DNA of 7,850 bases. It comes from Phycisphaerales bacterium (GTDB lineage: Bacteria; Planctomycetota; Phycisphaerae; Phycisphaerales; UBA1924). The notes under the pieces were generated by a model. The model worked only from the letters and a program-made list of their open reading frames with translations. It had not been told where the DNA came from and did not search any database. The stretch covers positions 1 through 7,850 of the forward strand of contig JALSHW010000317.1 of assembly GCA_026982035.1 (NCBI GenBank), given 5' to 3'. Numbering within the stretch: the first letter of the stretch is position 1; each line of letters starts with the position of its first letter. Position numbers and translations under genes: made by a program. Positions 1 to 7,240 of the stretch are shown here, piece after piece.

Positions 1-3000
1 AACAAGAAGGGTCAAGAGTGTACTGGAAATTAGCCCACCAATGACCACAGTCGCCAGCGGGCGTTGGACCTCTGCACCGGTACCGGTTGCGATTGCCATG
101 GGCACGAATCCCAACGATGCAACTAACGCTGTCATAAGCACCGGTCGAAGCCGTGTGAGTGAACCTTTATAGACCGCTTCATCCACACCGAGTCCTTCTC
201 TGCGAAGTTGGTTGATAAACGAAACCATCACAAGGGCATTGAGCACTGCAACACCTGAAAGAGCGATGAAACCCACCGCTGCTGAAATTGAGAAGGGCAT
301 TCCACGAACCCATAATGCTACCACACCACCTGTCAGTCCTAGCGGGATGCCGCTGAAGACCAAGAGTGCATACTTCACCGAGTTGAAGGTGCTGAAGAGA
401 AGCAAAAAGATCAGCAGAAAACAGACAGGCACAACAACCATCAGCCGCTGGCGAGCAGCGATGAGGTTCTCAAACTGTCCACCCCATTCCAGATATCCGC
501 CTGACGGCAGGGCCACATCTTGCACCTTCAACTGTGCTTCTGCGACGAATGAACCCAGATCGCGGCCACGGACATTTGCCTGAACCACGATTCGTCGCTT
601 GCCATTTTCACGGCTGATTTGGTTCGGTCCCTCTGCAATATCAATCCGCGCCAATGATCCAAGAGGTATATATCCTGGGCGACTATTCTCTGCTCCATTT
701 TGGAAAGAGTGAGGCGTGCCGGAGTTTGCCCCTGTGTAATAGGTGTCCTGGGGGGGAAGTGGGATTGGAAGCGTTCCCAGCGCGCTGATCTCTCGCCGAA
801 TATTGTCGGGGAGCCGGACCACTAGATCAAAGCGTCGATCGCCCTCGAAAACCTGGCCTACCTCGCGTCCGCCGATGGCCGCTGAGATAATGTCTTGTAC
901 TGCTGTGATGGTAATACCATACCGAGCGATCGCATCTCGGTCGATATCAATCGTCATCACCGGCAATCCTTCGGTGATTTCTACTTGCACATCTTGGGCA
1001 CCCTCGATCCCTTCAATCACCTTGGCAACTTCCTCTGCGGTTATTCCCATCTGCGCAAAGTCGTCGCCAAAGACTTTCACCGCCACATCGCTTCGAACAC
1101 CTGCAATCAGTTCGTTAAATCGCATTTGGATGGGCTGTAGAAACTCATAGCGACTTCCCGGCACTTTTTCGACAGCTTGTTCGATTCGGCTGATGATGTC
1201 CGCTTTGGCAATTTTCGGATTTGGCCATTGACTCTTGGGTTTCAGGATAATAAATGTATCAGAAGTGCTGGGCGGCATTGGGTCCGAAGCCATTTCTGCG
1301 GTACCTGTTTTGGAGTAAACAAAGGCAACTTCGGGTATGGTTCTCACTGCCCGCTCGACCTCAAATTGGATCTCCATAGATTGCGTCAATCCCGTACTGG
1401 GAATACGCAGGGCGTGCATGGCGATGTCCCGCTCATCAAGAACAGGAATGAACTCCTGGCCCATTCTGCTAAACATGAGCACGGATCCAGCGAACGCGAG
1501 GGCCGCTGCTGCAACAACACCCCAACGCATGCTGATTGCAAAGCGGAGTGCCGGGGCATACACAGATTTCACTGTCCGAATGATAAAGTTGTCACCTTCT
1601 TTGACTCGCCCACGGATCAGGATCGCTACCAAAGCGGGGACAAGCGTCATTGACAATACGAGTGCTGAGATGAGAGCAAAGATGACTGTAATCGCCATCG
1701 GGCTGAACATTTTGCCCTCAATTCCGCTGAGTGCCAAGATGGGAAAATACACGATGATAATGATGGCCTGCCCATACACAGACGGCTGGATCATTTCCTT
1801 TGCTGCAATCATCACTTCATGAAGTCGCTCTTGCAAAGTGAGCAATCGCCCCTCTTTGTTTTGCTTTTCTGCGAGTCTTCTCAAGCAGTTCTCCACGATG
1901 ATGACTGCCCCATCCACGATGAGACCAAAATCAATGGCCCCCAGACTCATCAGGTTGCCTGTGACCTTGGCCTGTACCATGCCTGTTGCTGTCATGAGCA
2001 TTGAGAGAGGAATCGCCAAGGCGCAGATGATCGCCGCGCGGATATTTCCAAGCAGGAGAAAAAGCACCACGATTACCAGAATCGCACCCTCTGTCAAGTT
2101 CTTTGAGACCGTCTTGATCGTCGCATCCACCAATTTTGTTCTATTGAGAACCGTTTTGGCATGTATATCTGGCGGCAGATTTTGGTTGATTGATGTAATC
2201 TTGGCGTCTACGGCGGAAGACACGACACGACTGTTTGCCCCGATGAGCATCATGGCCGTGCCGACCACAACCTCGCCGCTATTTTCACTGCCAACACCCG
2301 AGCGGAGTTCTTTGCCCAGTCGAACATCGGCGACATCATGTATGTAGATAGGTGTGCCACCCTGCTGGCCCAAAGCGATCTTTTCAATCTGTTCAATACT
2401 GGCAATCCTGCCTGTGGCCCTGACCGTGTATGCTTCCCCTTTGTGCTCGATATAGCCAGCACCAGTGCTCGCGTTGTTGAGTTCCAATGCTTCGATGACA
2501 TCGGCAAATGTCAGTCCATAGGAAACGAGTTTTATTGGGTCAGGCTGAACATGATACTGCTTGACATACCCACCAATCGAGTCAACCGCCGCGACACCTT
2601 GCACGCCTCTGAGTTGCGGCGTGATGATCCAATCCTGCACTGTACGAAGATATGCTGCCCGCTCAAAGTCACTGATCAGCGTCTGGCCTTCAGGCGTTCG
2701 ATATGTCCCGTCGCGCTGCCACCCTGGTTGCCCCTCGGCGGCAAGTGCAGCACCCTCCCCAGTTGGGTGGCCAAACTCAACTGTATACATATATATCTCA
2801 CCTAAGCCGGTCGAGATCGCGCCCATACGGGGCTCGGCTCCAGGGGGTAGTTTTTCGCGTGCATCGCCGAGTCGTTCCAGAACTTGCTGGCGAGCAAAAT
2901 AAATATTAACGCTGTCATCGAAGACCGCCGTCACTTGCGAAAAACCGTTTCGTGAGAGTGACCGTGTGTACTCAAGCCCCGGAATACCTGCAAGCGAGGT

Positions 3001-3210
3001 TTCGATTGGAAATGTGACCTGAGTCTCAATCTCACCAGGCGAAAGGGCCGAGTACATTGTGTTTATTTGAACTTGATTGTTGGTGATGTCTGGAACCGCA
3101 TCAATGTTCAGTCGCGTGAGCGACCACACTCCAACAGCAGCGACTACAGCCGTGGCAAACACGACCAACCAACGATTACGAATGGAGAAATGGAGAATGC
3201 GTTCGAGCAT
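1..3210 (-). CDS. czcA: CzcA-like heavy-metal RND efflux pump, C-terminus cut by window edge
   Basis: Inner-membrane proton/metal antiporter of the HME-RND family. Translating the minus strand from the ATG at 3210 gives 1070 codons without a stop down to base 1; C. metallidurans CzcA is about 1063 residues, so little is missing. TM1 is near residues 14-31 and TM2 near 373-388. The TM4 motif DFGLIVDGAVIIVEN starts at 427 and supplies D427, D433 and E440, matching the proton-relay acids of CzcA (D402, D408, E415). The family stretch MRFNELIAGVRSDVAVKVFG starts at 696. The positions of three CusA copper-binding methionines (573, 623, 672) are not Met here (E700 replaces M672), which favours divalent metals such as Zn, Co or Cd. 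Two extra loops sit in the porter domain, at about 147-186 and 821-845. The start is supported by AAGGA nine bases upstream. It is the last visible gene of the operon, 101 bp after czcB. The family call is firm; the exact substrate is inferred. Confidence 0.96.
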   Translation of the reverse strand, partial: MLERILHFSIRNRWLVVFATAVVAAVGVWSLTRLNIDAVPDITNNQVQINTMYSALSPGEIETQVTFPIETSLAGIPGLEYTRSLSRNGFSQVTAVFDDSVNIYFARQQVLERLGDAREKLPPGAEPRMGAISTGLGEIYMYTVEFGHPTGEGAALAAEGQPGWQRDGTYRTPEGQTLISDFERAAYLRTVQDWIITPQLRGVQGVAAVDSIGGYVKQYHVQPDPIKLVSYGLTFADVIEALELNNASTGAGYIEHKGEAYTVRATGRIASIEQIEKIALGQQGGTPIYIHDVADVRLGKELRSGVGSENSGEVVVGTAMMLIGANSRVVSSAVDAKITSINQNLPPDIHAKTVLNRTKLVDATIKTVSKNLTEGAILVIVVLFLLLGNIRAAIICALAIPLSMLMTATGMVQAKVTGNLMSLGAIDFGLIVDGAVIIVENCLRRLAEKQNKEGRLLTLQERLHEVMIAAKEMIQPSVYGQAIIIIVYFPILALSGIEGKMFSPMAITVIFALISALVLSMTLVPALVAILIRGRVKEGDNFIIRTVKSVYAPALRFAISMRWGVVAAAALAFAGSVLMFSRMGQEFIPVLDERDIAMHALRIPSTGLTQSMEIQFEVERAVRTIPEVAFVYSKTGTAEMASDPMPPSTSDTFIILKPKSQWPNPKIAKADIISRIEQAVEKVPGSRYEFLQPIQMRFNELIAGVRSDVAVKVFGDDFAQMGITAEEVAKVIEGIEGAQDVQVEITEGLPVMTIDIDRDAIARYGITITAVQDIISAAIGGREVGQVFEGDRRFDLVVRLPDNIRREISALGTLPIPLPPQDTYYTGANSGTPHSFQNGAENSRPGYIPLGSLARIDIAEGPNQISRENGKRRIVVQANVRGRDLGSFVAEAQLKVQDVALPSGGYLEWGGQFENLIAARQRLMVVVPVCFLLIFLLLFSTFNSVKYALLVFSGIPLGLTGGVVALWVRGMPFSISAAVGFIALSGVAVLNALVMVSFINQLRREGLGVDEAVYKGSLTRLRPVLMTALVASLGFVPMAIATGTGAEVQRPLATVVIGGLISSTLLTLLV

Positions 3211-3219
3211 GTGAATGGG

Positions 3220-3224
3220 TCCTT
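3220..3224 (-). promoter_or_regulatory. Ribosome binding site of czcA
   Basis: The minus strand reads AAGGA, nine bases before the ATG at 3210. No earlier in-frame start fits the alignment with CzcA, whose N-terminus (MLERI followed by TM1) matches the family. Confidence 0.6.
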
Positions 3225-3229
3225 GGCTA

Positions 3230-3259
3230 TGCGATTACCAGTCAAGACGCGGTATCGCA
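3230..3259 (-). other. Stem-loop in the czcB-czcA gap
   Basis: On the minus strand TGCGATACC pairs with GGTAATCGCA: nine base pairs with one bulged base and an 11-base loop. The element ends six bases before the AAGGA of czcA. It has no T-run after it, so it is a poor terminator. It could shield the ribosome binding site or act as an mRNA processing or stability element, giving czcA a different level from czcB. The pairing is seen; the role is inference. Confidence 0.4.
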
Positions 3260-3311
3260 AGTTGTGTATTTTGTGTTGAAAACGAAGGATCAGTTCTACA
3301 ACGACGATTGG

Positions 3312-5030
3312 TCAGTGCGCGTGCTTCGCAGTGGACTTGCCGAGTTCGGCCTTGAGGATAAAGCTTGCGGCGACAACGATCGATTCACCTTCACGCAAGC
3401 CGTAAATCACCGGCATCATTCCACCAACTGATTCACCAACTGTCACTGGGCGTTTGAGAAATGTATTGGGCTTCTCGGTAAACGGTACAAAGACCACCGA
3501 CTTTCCCTCGATCGTCTGAATCGCTGACTCAGGGACTGCCAACGCCGGTGCGTTTTTCTTGGTCCGTCGGCCGCTTGAATCGATGGGTGTCCCGATGATT
3601 TCTGCTCTGGCAAACATTCCTGGACGGAGAAGTCCATGGGTGTTGTCAACCACAACACGAATATCTGCGGTGCGTGTTGATTCATTCAGATGATTACTGA
3701 TGAACGAAACGGTTCCGTCAAAGGTTTCATCTGGGAATGCCGCGAGGGTAATCCGAGCGGATGATCCCACGGCAACATCTTTGAGACGCATTTCGGGGAC
3801 ATCGGCGAGTACCCAAACCGTGCTTGTATCAGCAATGACAAGCAGCGATTCTCTGTCAGGTCCAACGAGTTCACCCTGCGTCACATCACGACTGATGACC
3901 CGTCCGCTCATCGGTGCTCGGACGGTGTATTGAGGTGTAATCACTCCCGTTTTTTCGAGTTCTGCAATCTCATTCTCATTCATGCCGAGAAGTTGTAGGC
4001 GATTATACGCAGCGGTCACTGCGCCACGAGCATTGAGGAGTGCCGACTCTGCCGTTTGTTGATCGGCAACTCGGCGTTGAACTTCAGTGAGCGAGATTCC
4101 GCCAGATTCGTCATGGAGTTTTCTGGCACGCTCAGCAGCACTCCGGGTAATCTCAACAATGGGAACGGCTGCACGCGCCATCGTGTTTTTCTGAATATAA
4201 TCACTCTGTGACTCGCCCAGTTCAATACTCTCCACGACCAAGAGCGTGTCACCTTTTCTGACAAGGTCACCTTGACGGGCTGAGAGCGAACCCACTCTTC
4301 CGGTGACCAAAGAACCAATGGAAGCCATCCGCTCGGTGTTGTACGCCACGCTCGCTGGGGCCGAGAATGAGGGGATAAGTGTGCGCAACTCGGCTTGCTC
4401 GATCTTGACCCCAAAGGCCTTCACCGCCGTCGGCCAGATTACAATCTGACCGAAACGATCTACAAAGTTCCTCGTCGTTTCAGGAAATACCTTCAACCCA
4501 TCCTTTACAAAGGTGGTCTGAAACTCATCTGCAAAGTGCTGGGTAAACAGGGCGTACCGGCCTGCTTGGGCAACCCGCACTTGAAACCGCATCTCGCCTT
4601 GCTCCTCGACACGGAGCTGGTAGAACTGAGAACCGGGGAGAATCTCATCGCCCGATTGTATTGGCTTGGGTTGAGTGGAAAATACGCGCTCGGCATTGTT
4701 CGCCGATGCATCGAATGCCAATCCGGATGCACCCGCTACAGGCACCAACGCGATATCAATACTGGCATCAGGTCCGGGCTGAAGCACAAGGTCGGTCACT
4801 CCTTCTGAGAGTTCGTATACGCCTCCCCATTCAAACGAGAAACTTTCAGAGTATTTGTCACTCGATGGATCAACATTCTGTTCTGCTGTACGAGTTCCCT
4901 CATCGGCAGGTTGTGCGACAACGACATTTGAAATGAATCCCGCACTCAAGAAGGTGGCGGCTGCGATTGCAAGCAGGCGGCTAGGCATTCGATAACGGTC
5001 TTGTATATTCGTGTTTGTTCTTGTTTTCAT
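3312..5030 (-). CDS. czcB: CzcB-like periplasmic adaptor (membrane fusion) subunit
   Basis: Links the inner-membrane pump to the outer-membrane channel. From the ATG at 5030 it is 572 residues. A signal peptide covers about 1-39 (likely cut at VVVA-Q). An extra beta-rich domain follows at about 62-170, with aromatic and His residues in AGRYALFTQHFADEF. Then come the first lipoyl half-motif (about 235-268, GSLVTGRVGSLSARQGDLVR), a helical hairpin (269-362), the second lipoyl half (365-400, RAPMSGRVISRDVTQGELVG), the beta-barrel (403-480) and the membrane-proximal domain (496-568). It ends in KHAH. Length exceeds typical adaptors (about 400-520) because of the extra N-terminal domain. The ATG was chosen over an upstream TTG at 5084 because it has GGAG eight bases upstream and begins the signal peptide directly. 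It lies 50 bp after czcC and 101 bp before czcA, in the normal C-B-A order. Confidence 0.94.
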   Translation of the reverse strand: MKTRTNTNIQDRYRMPSRLLAIAAATFLSAGFISNVVVAQPADEGTRTAEQNVDPSSDKYSESFSFEWGGVYELSEGVTDLVLQPGPDASIDIALVPVAGASGLAFDASANNAERVFSTQPKPIQSGDEILPGSQFYQLRVEEQGEMRFQVRVAQAGRYALFTQHFADEFQTTFVKDGLKVFPETTRNFVDRFGQIVIWPTAVKAFGVKIEQAELRTLIPSFSAPASVAYNTERMASIGSLVTGRVGSLSARQGDLVRKGDTLLVVESIELGESQSDYIQKNTMARAAVPIVEITRSAAERARKLHDESGGISLTEVQRRVADQQTAESALLNARGAVTAAYNRLQLLGMNENEIAELEKTGVITPQYTVRAPMSGRVISRDVTQGELVGPDRESLLVIADTSTVWVLADVPEMRLKDVAVGSSARITLAAFPDETFDGTVSFISNHLNESTRTADIRVVVDNTHGLLRPGMFARAEIIGTPIDSSGRRTKKNAPALAVPESAIQTIEGKSVVFVPFTEKPNTFLKRPVTVGESVGGMMPVIYGLREGESIVVAASFILKAELGKSTAKHAH

Positions 5031-5038
5031 AGGACTAT

Positions 5039-5042
5039 CTCC
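5039..5042 (-). promoter_or_regulatory. Ribosome binding site that sets the czcB start
   Basis: GGAG on the minus strand lies eight bases before the ATG at 5030. This supports that start over the in-frame TTG at 5084, which overlaps the czcC stop. Confidence 0.6.
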
Positions 5043-5048
5043 AGACCA

Positions 5049-5063
5049 GCGACTTGAGGTCGC
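5049..5063 (-). other. Small stem-loop in the czcC-czcB gap
   Basis: GCGAC and GTCGC on the minus strand form a perfect five-base-pair stem with a five-base loop, directly upstream of the czcB ribosome binding site. A stem this short is common by chance, so it is noted mainly because the other gaps of the operon also hold dyads. Confidence 0.25.
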
Positions 5064-5080
5064 GATGGTGTATTGGTATA

Positions 5081-6496
5081 TCAACGCTGGTTGTATTGCT
5101 TTATTGAAACAGATTGCGAAGCCGATGACGATTCCGACTCGACTTCGGACACAGGATTTGTTGCCGATCCGACGGCTCGTTGCAGATGTATCAACGCAAC
5201 TGAAGTCTCACGCTCGAAATCAAGCTCAAGTGATTGTGCCGCGAGCAAATCTTGTTCTGCTAAATACAGCACCGTGACATCAGCTAATCCAGAGTTGTAC
5301 ACTTGTTCTGCCTGATCGCGTCTCTGTTGTAAGAGCGGGATCAACTCATTGTGTACTCGCCAAAGGTGAACGACGCTCTCAGAAAGCCCAAGATGTGCAA
5401 GACGAACCTCTTCAACTATTTGACGCTTGACCATTGTCAATTTGTGACGGACTTCGATTTGTTCGGCCGTGATCCGTGCCCGGCGGGCTTGACCCGCGTC
5501 GAAAACGGGGATCGGTGTTGAAATCGAAGGACCGAGTTGCCAATCGGTTCCTTTTTCAGCACTGGCACCGATCGAAGCCCCTTCCCATGGAAGGAGCCGG
5601 GTAAGAGCGTAATCATCTCCCAACCCTGCGAGTTGCCATGCGACCGACTGCACCTCTGGGCGGTGCTTGAGTGCGGCCTCGATCCAGAGATACTCGGCGG
5701 TGGCGACCGCCTCTGGAGCATTCCAGTCATCGAGTATCCATGCCGCCGTGGCCGACGGCTCGCCAATAAGCCGTGCCAACTGAAGTTGCTCAATTCTCTC
5801 CTTGTGCAGCGCTTCATCAAGCATCAGTTCGAGTTCCACTCGCTTTGCATTGAGGACGATCACATCTCCGCGAACTCCTTCTCCTGCCTCGATACGATAT
5901 TCTGCAACTTTGGTGAGCCGATTCACCAACTCAAGACGGTTTTGCATTACTGGTATAAGCCGTCCAGCAATCTGCGCTGTGGCGTATCGCTCCTGCACCT
6001 GGGCCACCACATCGAGCGCCACTGTGACCGCGTCTGCCGCGGCCTGCCTCATGCGGTTATCAGCCGCACTCGATTGTCTTGGGATCTGAAACACTTGAAT
6101 GATGTCCTGGGCTAAGGAGACTTCAATTTGCGGTTTGCCCGGGCCTGCACGCAACACGAAACCCAACACGGGGTTGGGAAGCAAGCGGGCTTGGTCTGCA
6201 TCTGCCATTGCAATTCGGACACGAGCAATCGCCGATTGCAGCCCAGGATCGGTCATCACCGCCCGTCGGGTCGCATCGACAAATGTCAGTCTGTCACCAG
6301 CAGAGGGCTCGTCTAATGGACCGCCTTCGACTCGGAAAGCCAAGGGTTCACTAAGCCCGGTCGCATGGACGATCGCTGCTTCAACGGCTGGATCAGGACG
6401 AACAGTTTGGCAAGCAGTGAACAAAGGGAGAACAAGCAAGGCAGTTCCCGCGAGAACGCCACGACCTTGCCCGCACAAAGGCAGGTGGATATTCAT
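5081..6496 (-). CDS. czcC: CzcC-like outer-membrane factor, TolC-family lipoprotein
   Basis: Outer-membrane channel of the tripartite efflux complex. From the ATG at 6496 it is 471 residues, in the size range of the CzcC/TolC family. The N-terminus is a lipoprotein signal ending LPLFTAC, with the lipidated cysteine at residue 29 (phenylalanine at -3 is a slightly unusual lipobox). Two OEP-type helical repeats follow, at about 70-250 and 270-445. The first contains ARLLPNPVLG (about 103-112); the second contains SISTPIPVFDAGQARRA (about 324-340), the usual strand-turn-helix signature of this family. Long Ala/Gln/Glu-rich helices fit the periplasmic coiled-coil barrel. The last 20 residues are Ser/Glu-rich. 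An in-frame GTG at 6592 would add 32 residues before the lipoprotein signal and was rejected; the ribosome site before the ATG is weak (AGG, six bases away). It is followed by czcB after 50 bp. Confidence 0.93.
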   Translation of the reverse strand: MNIHLPLCGQGRGVLAGTALLVLPLFTACQTVRPDPAVEAAIVHATGLSEPLAFRVEGGPLDEPSAGDRLTFVDATRRAVMTDPGLQSAIARVRIAMADADQARLLPNPVLGFVLRAGPGKPQIEVSLAQDIIQVFQIPRQSSAADNRMRQAAADAVTVALDVVAQVQERYATAQIAGRLIPVMQNRLELVNRLTKVAEYRIEAGEGVRGDVIVLNAKRVELELMLDEALHKERIEQLQLARLIGEPSATAAWILDDWNAPEAVATAEYLWIEAALKHRPEVQSVAWQLAGLGDDYALTRLLPWEGASIGASAEKGTDWQLGPSISTPIPVFDAGQARRARITAEQIEVRHKLTMVKRQIVEEVRLAHLGLSESVVHLWRVHNELIPLLQQRRDQAEQVYNSGLADVTVLYLAEQDLLAAQSLELDFERETSVALIHLQRAVGSATNPVSEVESESSSASQSVSIKQYNQR

Positions 6497-6545
6497 ATTA
6501 AACCTAACTGAGTTGTAATAAATGGGACAGGGAATACAATGATCG

Positions 6546-6564
6546 CGCCTAATACAGCCAGGCG
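6546..6564 (-). other. Short inverted repeat upstream of czcC
   Basis: CGCCT and AGGCG form a five-base-pair stem around a nine-base loop, 50 bp upstream of the czcC start. It is close to a stronger dyad at 6588-6603. It may be chance. Confidence 0.2.
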
Positions 6565-6587
6565 ATTCAAATACACTACAACTAAAC

Positions 6588-6603
6588 AGCACGATCTCGT
6601 GCT
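6588..6603. promoter_or_regulatory. 16-bp dyad between the His-rich gene and czcC
   Basis: The sequence is AGCACGATCTCGTGCT, two perfect seven-base arms around two bases. It begins 22 bp after the stop of the His-rich gene and lies about 91 bp before the czcC start. Length and symmetry would suit an operator for a dimeric regulator (for example MerR- or ArsR-type). As RNA it would form a short hairpin followed by a T-containing stretch (GTTTAGTTGT), so a weak terminator or attenuator is the alternative. The symmetry is seen; either role is inferred. Confidence 0.4.
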
Positions 6604-6625
6604 CTATTGCTGTGCTTCCGAGTCT

Positions 6626-7132
6626 CTACAAAACCATTATTACAGTGCGCATACGCTCAACCGTGTCATGAAACACGAAACGATCAAACACCATTTGCTG
6701 GCAAATTTGAACGCCAGAGTCATACAAAAAATCTGGCAAGGTCGCTGCGATTATCACATGCCGTATGGCGCCCACTTGCCCGGACAATCTAAATTGAACC
6801 GATAAGTGGTGCCCTTCGTCATGATCGTGATCTGTAGGTTGGTTCTCGACAGGGTGGTGCTTGTGCTCAACAAAATGTTCCGTTTCGTCAGATTCAATAC
6901 CTGCAGAAAGGTAGGCATCCTGTTCACCGTCTTCGTGTACCCAGCCCCCATGATCCCCACTTGACGACGGTCTATCAACCGGCACCATACTGGCATGCAC
7001 GACTATATCCATCCCGAAAGAGATCAGGCAAAGCCAAGCCATTACGGAATTGAGGGCAGGGAAGCGCATTACGATGCACATTCTAACCATATGAAGAACC
7101 GAAGTCAAACCGTTATCCATACGGCTCGCCAT
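6626..7132 (-). CDS. Small His-rich exported protein leading the efflux operon
   Basis: Not assigned to a named family. From the ATG at 7132 it is 168 residues. A hydrophobic segment at about 28-47 (SVMAWLCLISFG within it) ends in VHA-S, a plausible signal peptidase site, so the protein is probably periplasmic, or anchored if not cut. Residues 61-109 hold ten histidines plus many Asp and Glu, in clusters such as EHKHH and DHDHDEGHH, which look like a flexible divalent-metal-binding region. The last 60 residues are not His-rich and contain one Cys (144). It sits directly upstream of czcC, the place of the CzcI-type accessory protein in C. metallidurans and of other small metal-binding proteins; I see no clear sequence match to CzcI. 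The role as metal sensor, buffer or chaperone is inferred from composition and position. The start is set by a near-perfect Shine-Dalgarno sequence. Confidence 0.8.
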   Translation of the reverse strand: MASRMDNGLTSVLHMVRMCIVMRFPALNSVMAWLCLISFGMDIVVHASMVPVDRPSSSGDHGGWVHEDGEQDAYLSAGIESDETEHFVEHKHHPVENQPTDHDHDEGHHLSVQFRLSGQVGAIRHVIIAATLPDFLYDSGVQICQQMVFDRFVFHDTVERMRTVIMVL

Positions 7133-7137
7133 TGGCA

Positions 7138-7145
7138 ATCACCTC
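7138..7145 (-). promoter_or_regulatory. Strong ribosome binding site of the His-rich gene
   Basis: The minus strand reads GAGGTGAT, an eight-base match to the 16S anti-Shine-Dalgarno sequence, five bases before the ATG at 7132. It rules out the in-frame TTG at 7138, which overlaps it, and favours 7132 over the later ATGs at 7120, 7090 and 7069. It is the best ribosome site in the window and suggests strong translation of this first gene. Confidence 0.8.
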
Positions 7146-7169
7146 GCCCCTTTCTCTGTAAACGCACAA

Positions 7170-7189
7170 ACGACAGCATCGCTGATCGT
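7170..7189 (-). terminator. Possible terminator or operator hairpin before the efflux operon
   Basis: On the minus strand ACGATCAGC pairs with GCTGTCGT (eight base pairs, one bulged base, loop GAT) and is followed by TTTGTGCGTTT. It lies about 50 bp after the Hint stop and 37 bp before the His-rich start. The imperfect T-run makes it a weak intrinsic terminator for the Hint gene; an operator for the efflux operon is the alternative. Confidence 0.35.
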
Positions 7190-7196
7190 TCCGCTC

Positions 7197-7240
7197 AAGG
7201 AGTCCATGCGGGTAATTGCGCCCATGCGAACGGACTTCTT
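7197..7240. repeat. Inverted repeat overlapping the Hint stop, with a direct repeat in its loop
   Basis: AAGGAGTCC (7197-7205) and GGACTTCTT (7232-7240) are complementary over nine bases with one mismatch; the right arm includes two bases of the Hint TAA stop. CCATGCG occurs twice, at 7204-7210 and 7222-7228, 18 bp apart; the first copy overlaps the left arm by two bases. No T-run follows on the minus strand. It may be a regulatory site for the operon downstream. Confidence 0.3.

Noticed and set aside
750..756. Run of seven G bases as a possible frameshift or phase-variation site in the pump gene
   Set aside because: The reading frame continues with homology on both sides, and a run of seven is too short to claim slippage from one sequence.
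1838..2347. Plus-strand open frame of 169 codons, the longest of several opposite the pump gene
   Set aside because: It lies antisense to a fully open, clearly homologous CzcA frame and shows no recognisable family, so it is a shadow.
5031..5084. TTG start for czcB at 5084, overlapping the czcC stop as if translationally coupled
   Set aside because: The 18 added residues (MIYQYTIATS...) precede a complete signal peptide, and the ATG at 5030 has a well-spaced GGAG.
6497..6592. GTG start for czcC at 6592
   Set aside because: It would place 32 polar, Cys-containing residues before a normal lipoprotein signal peptide; the ATG at 6496 begins that signal.
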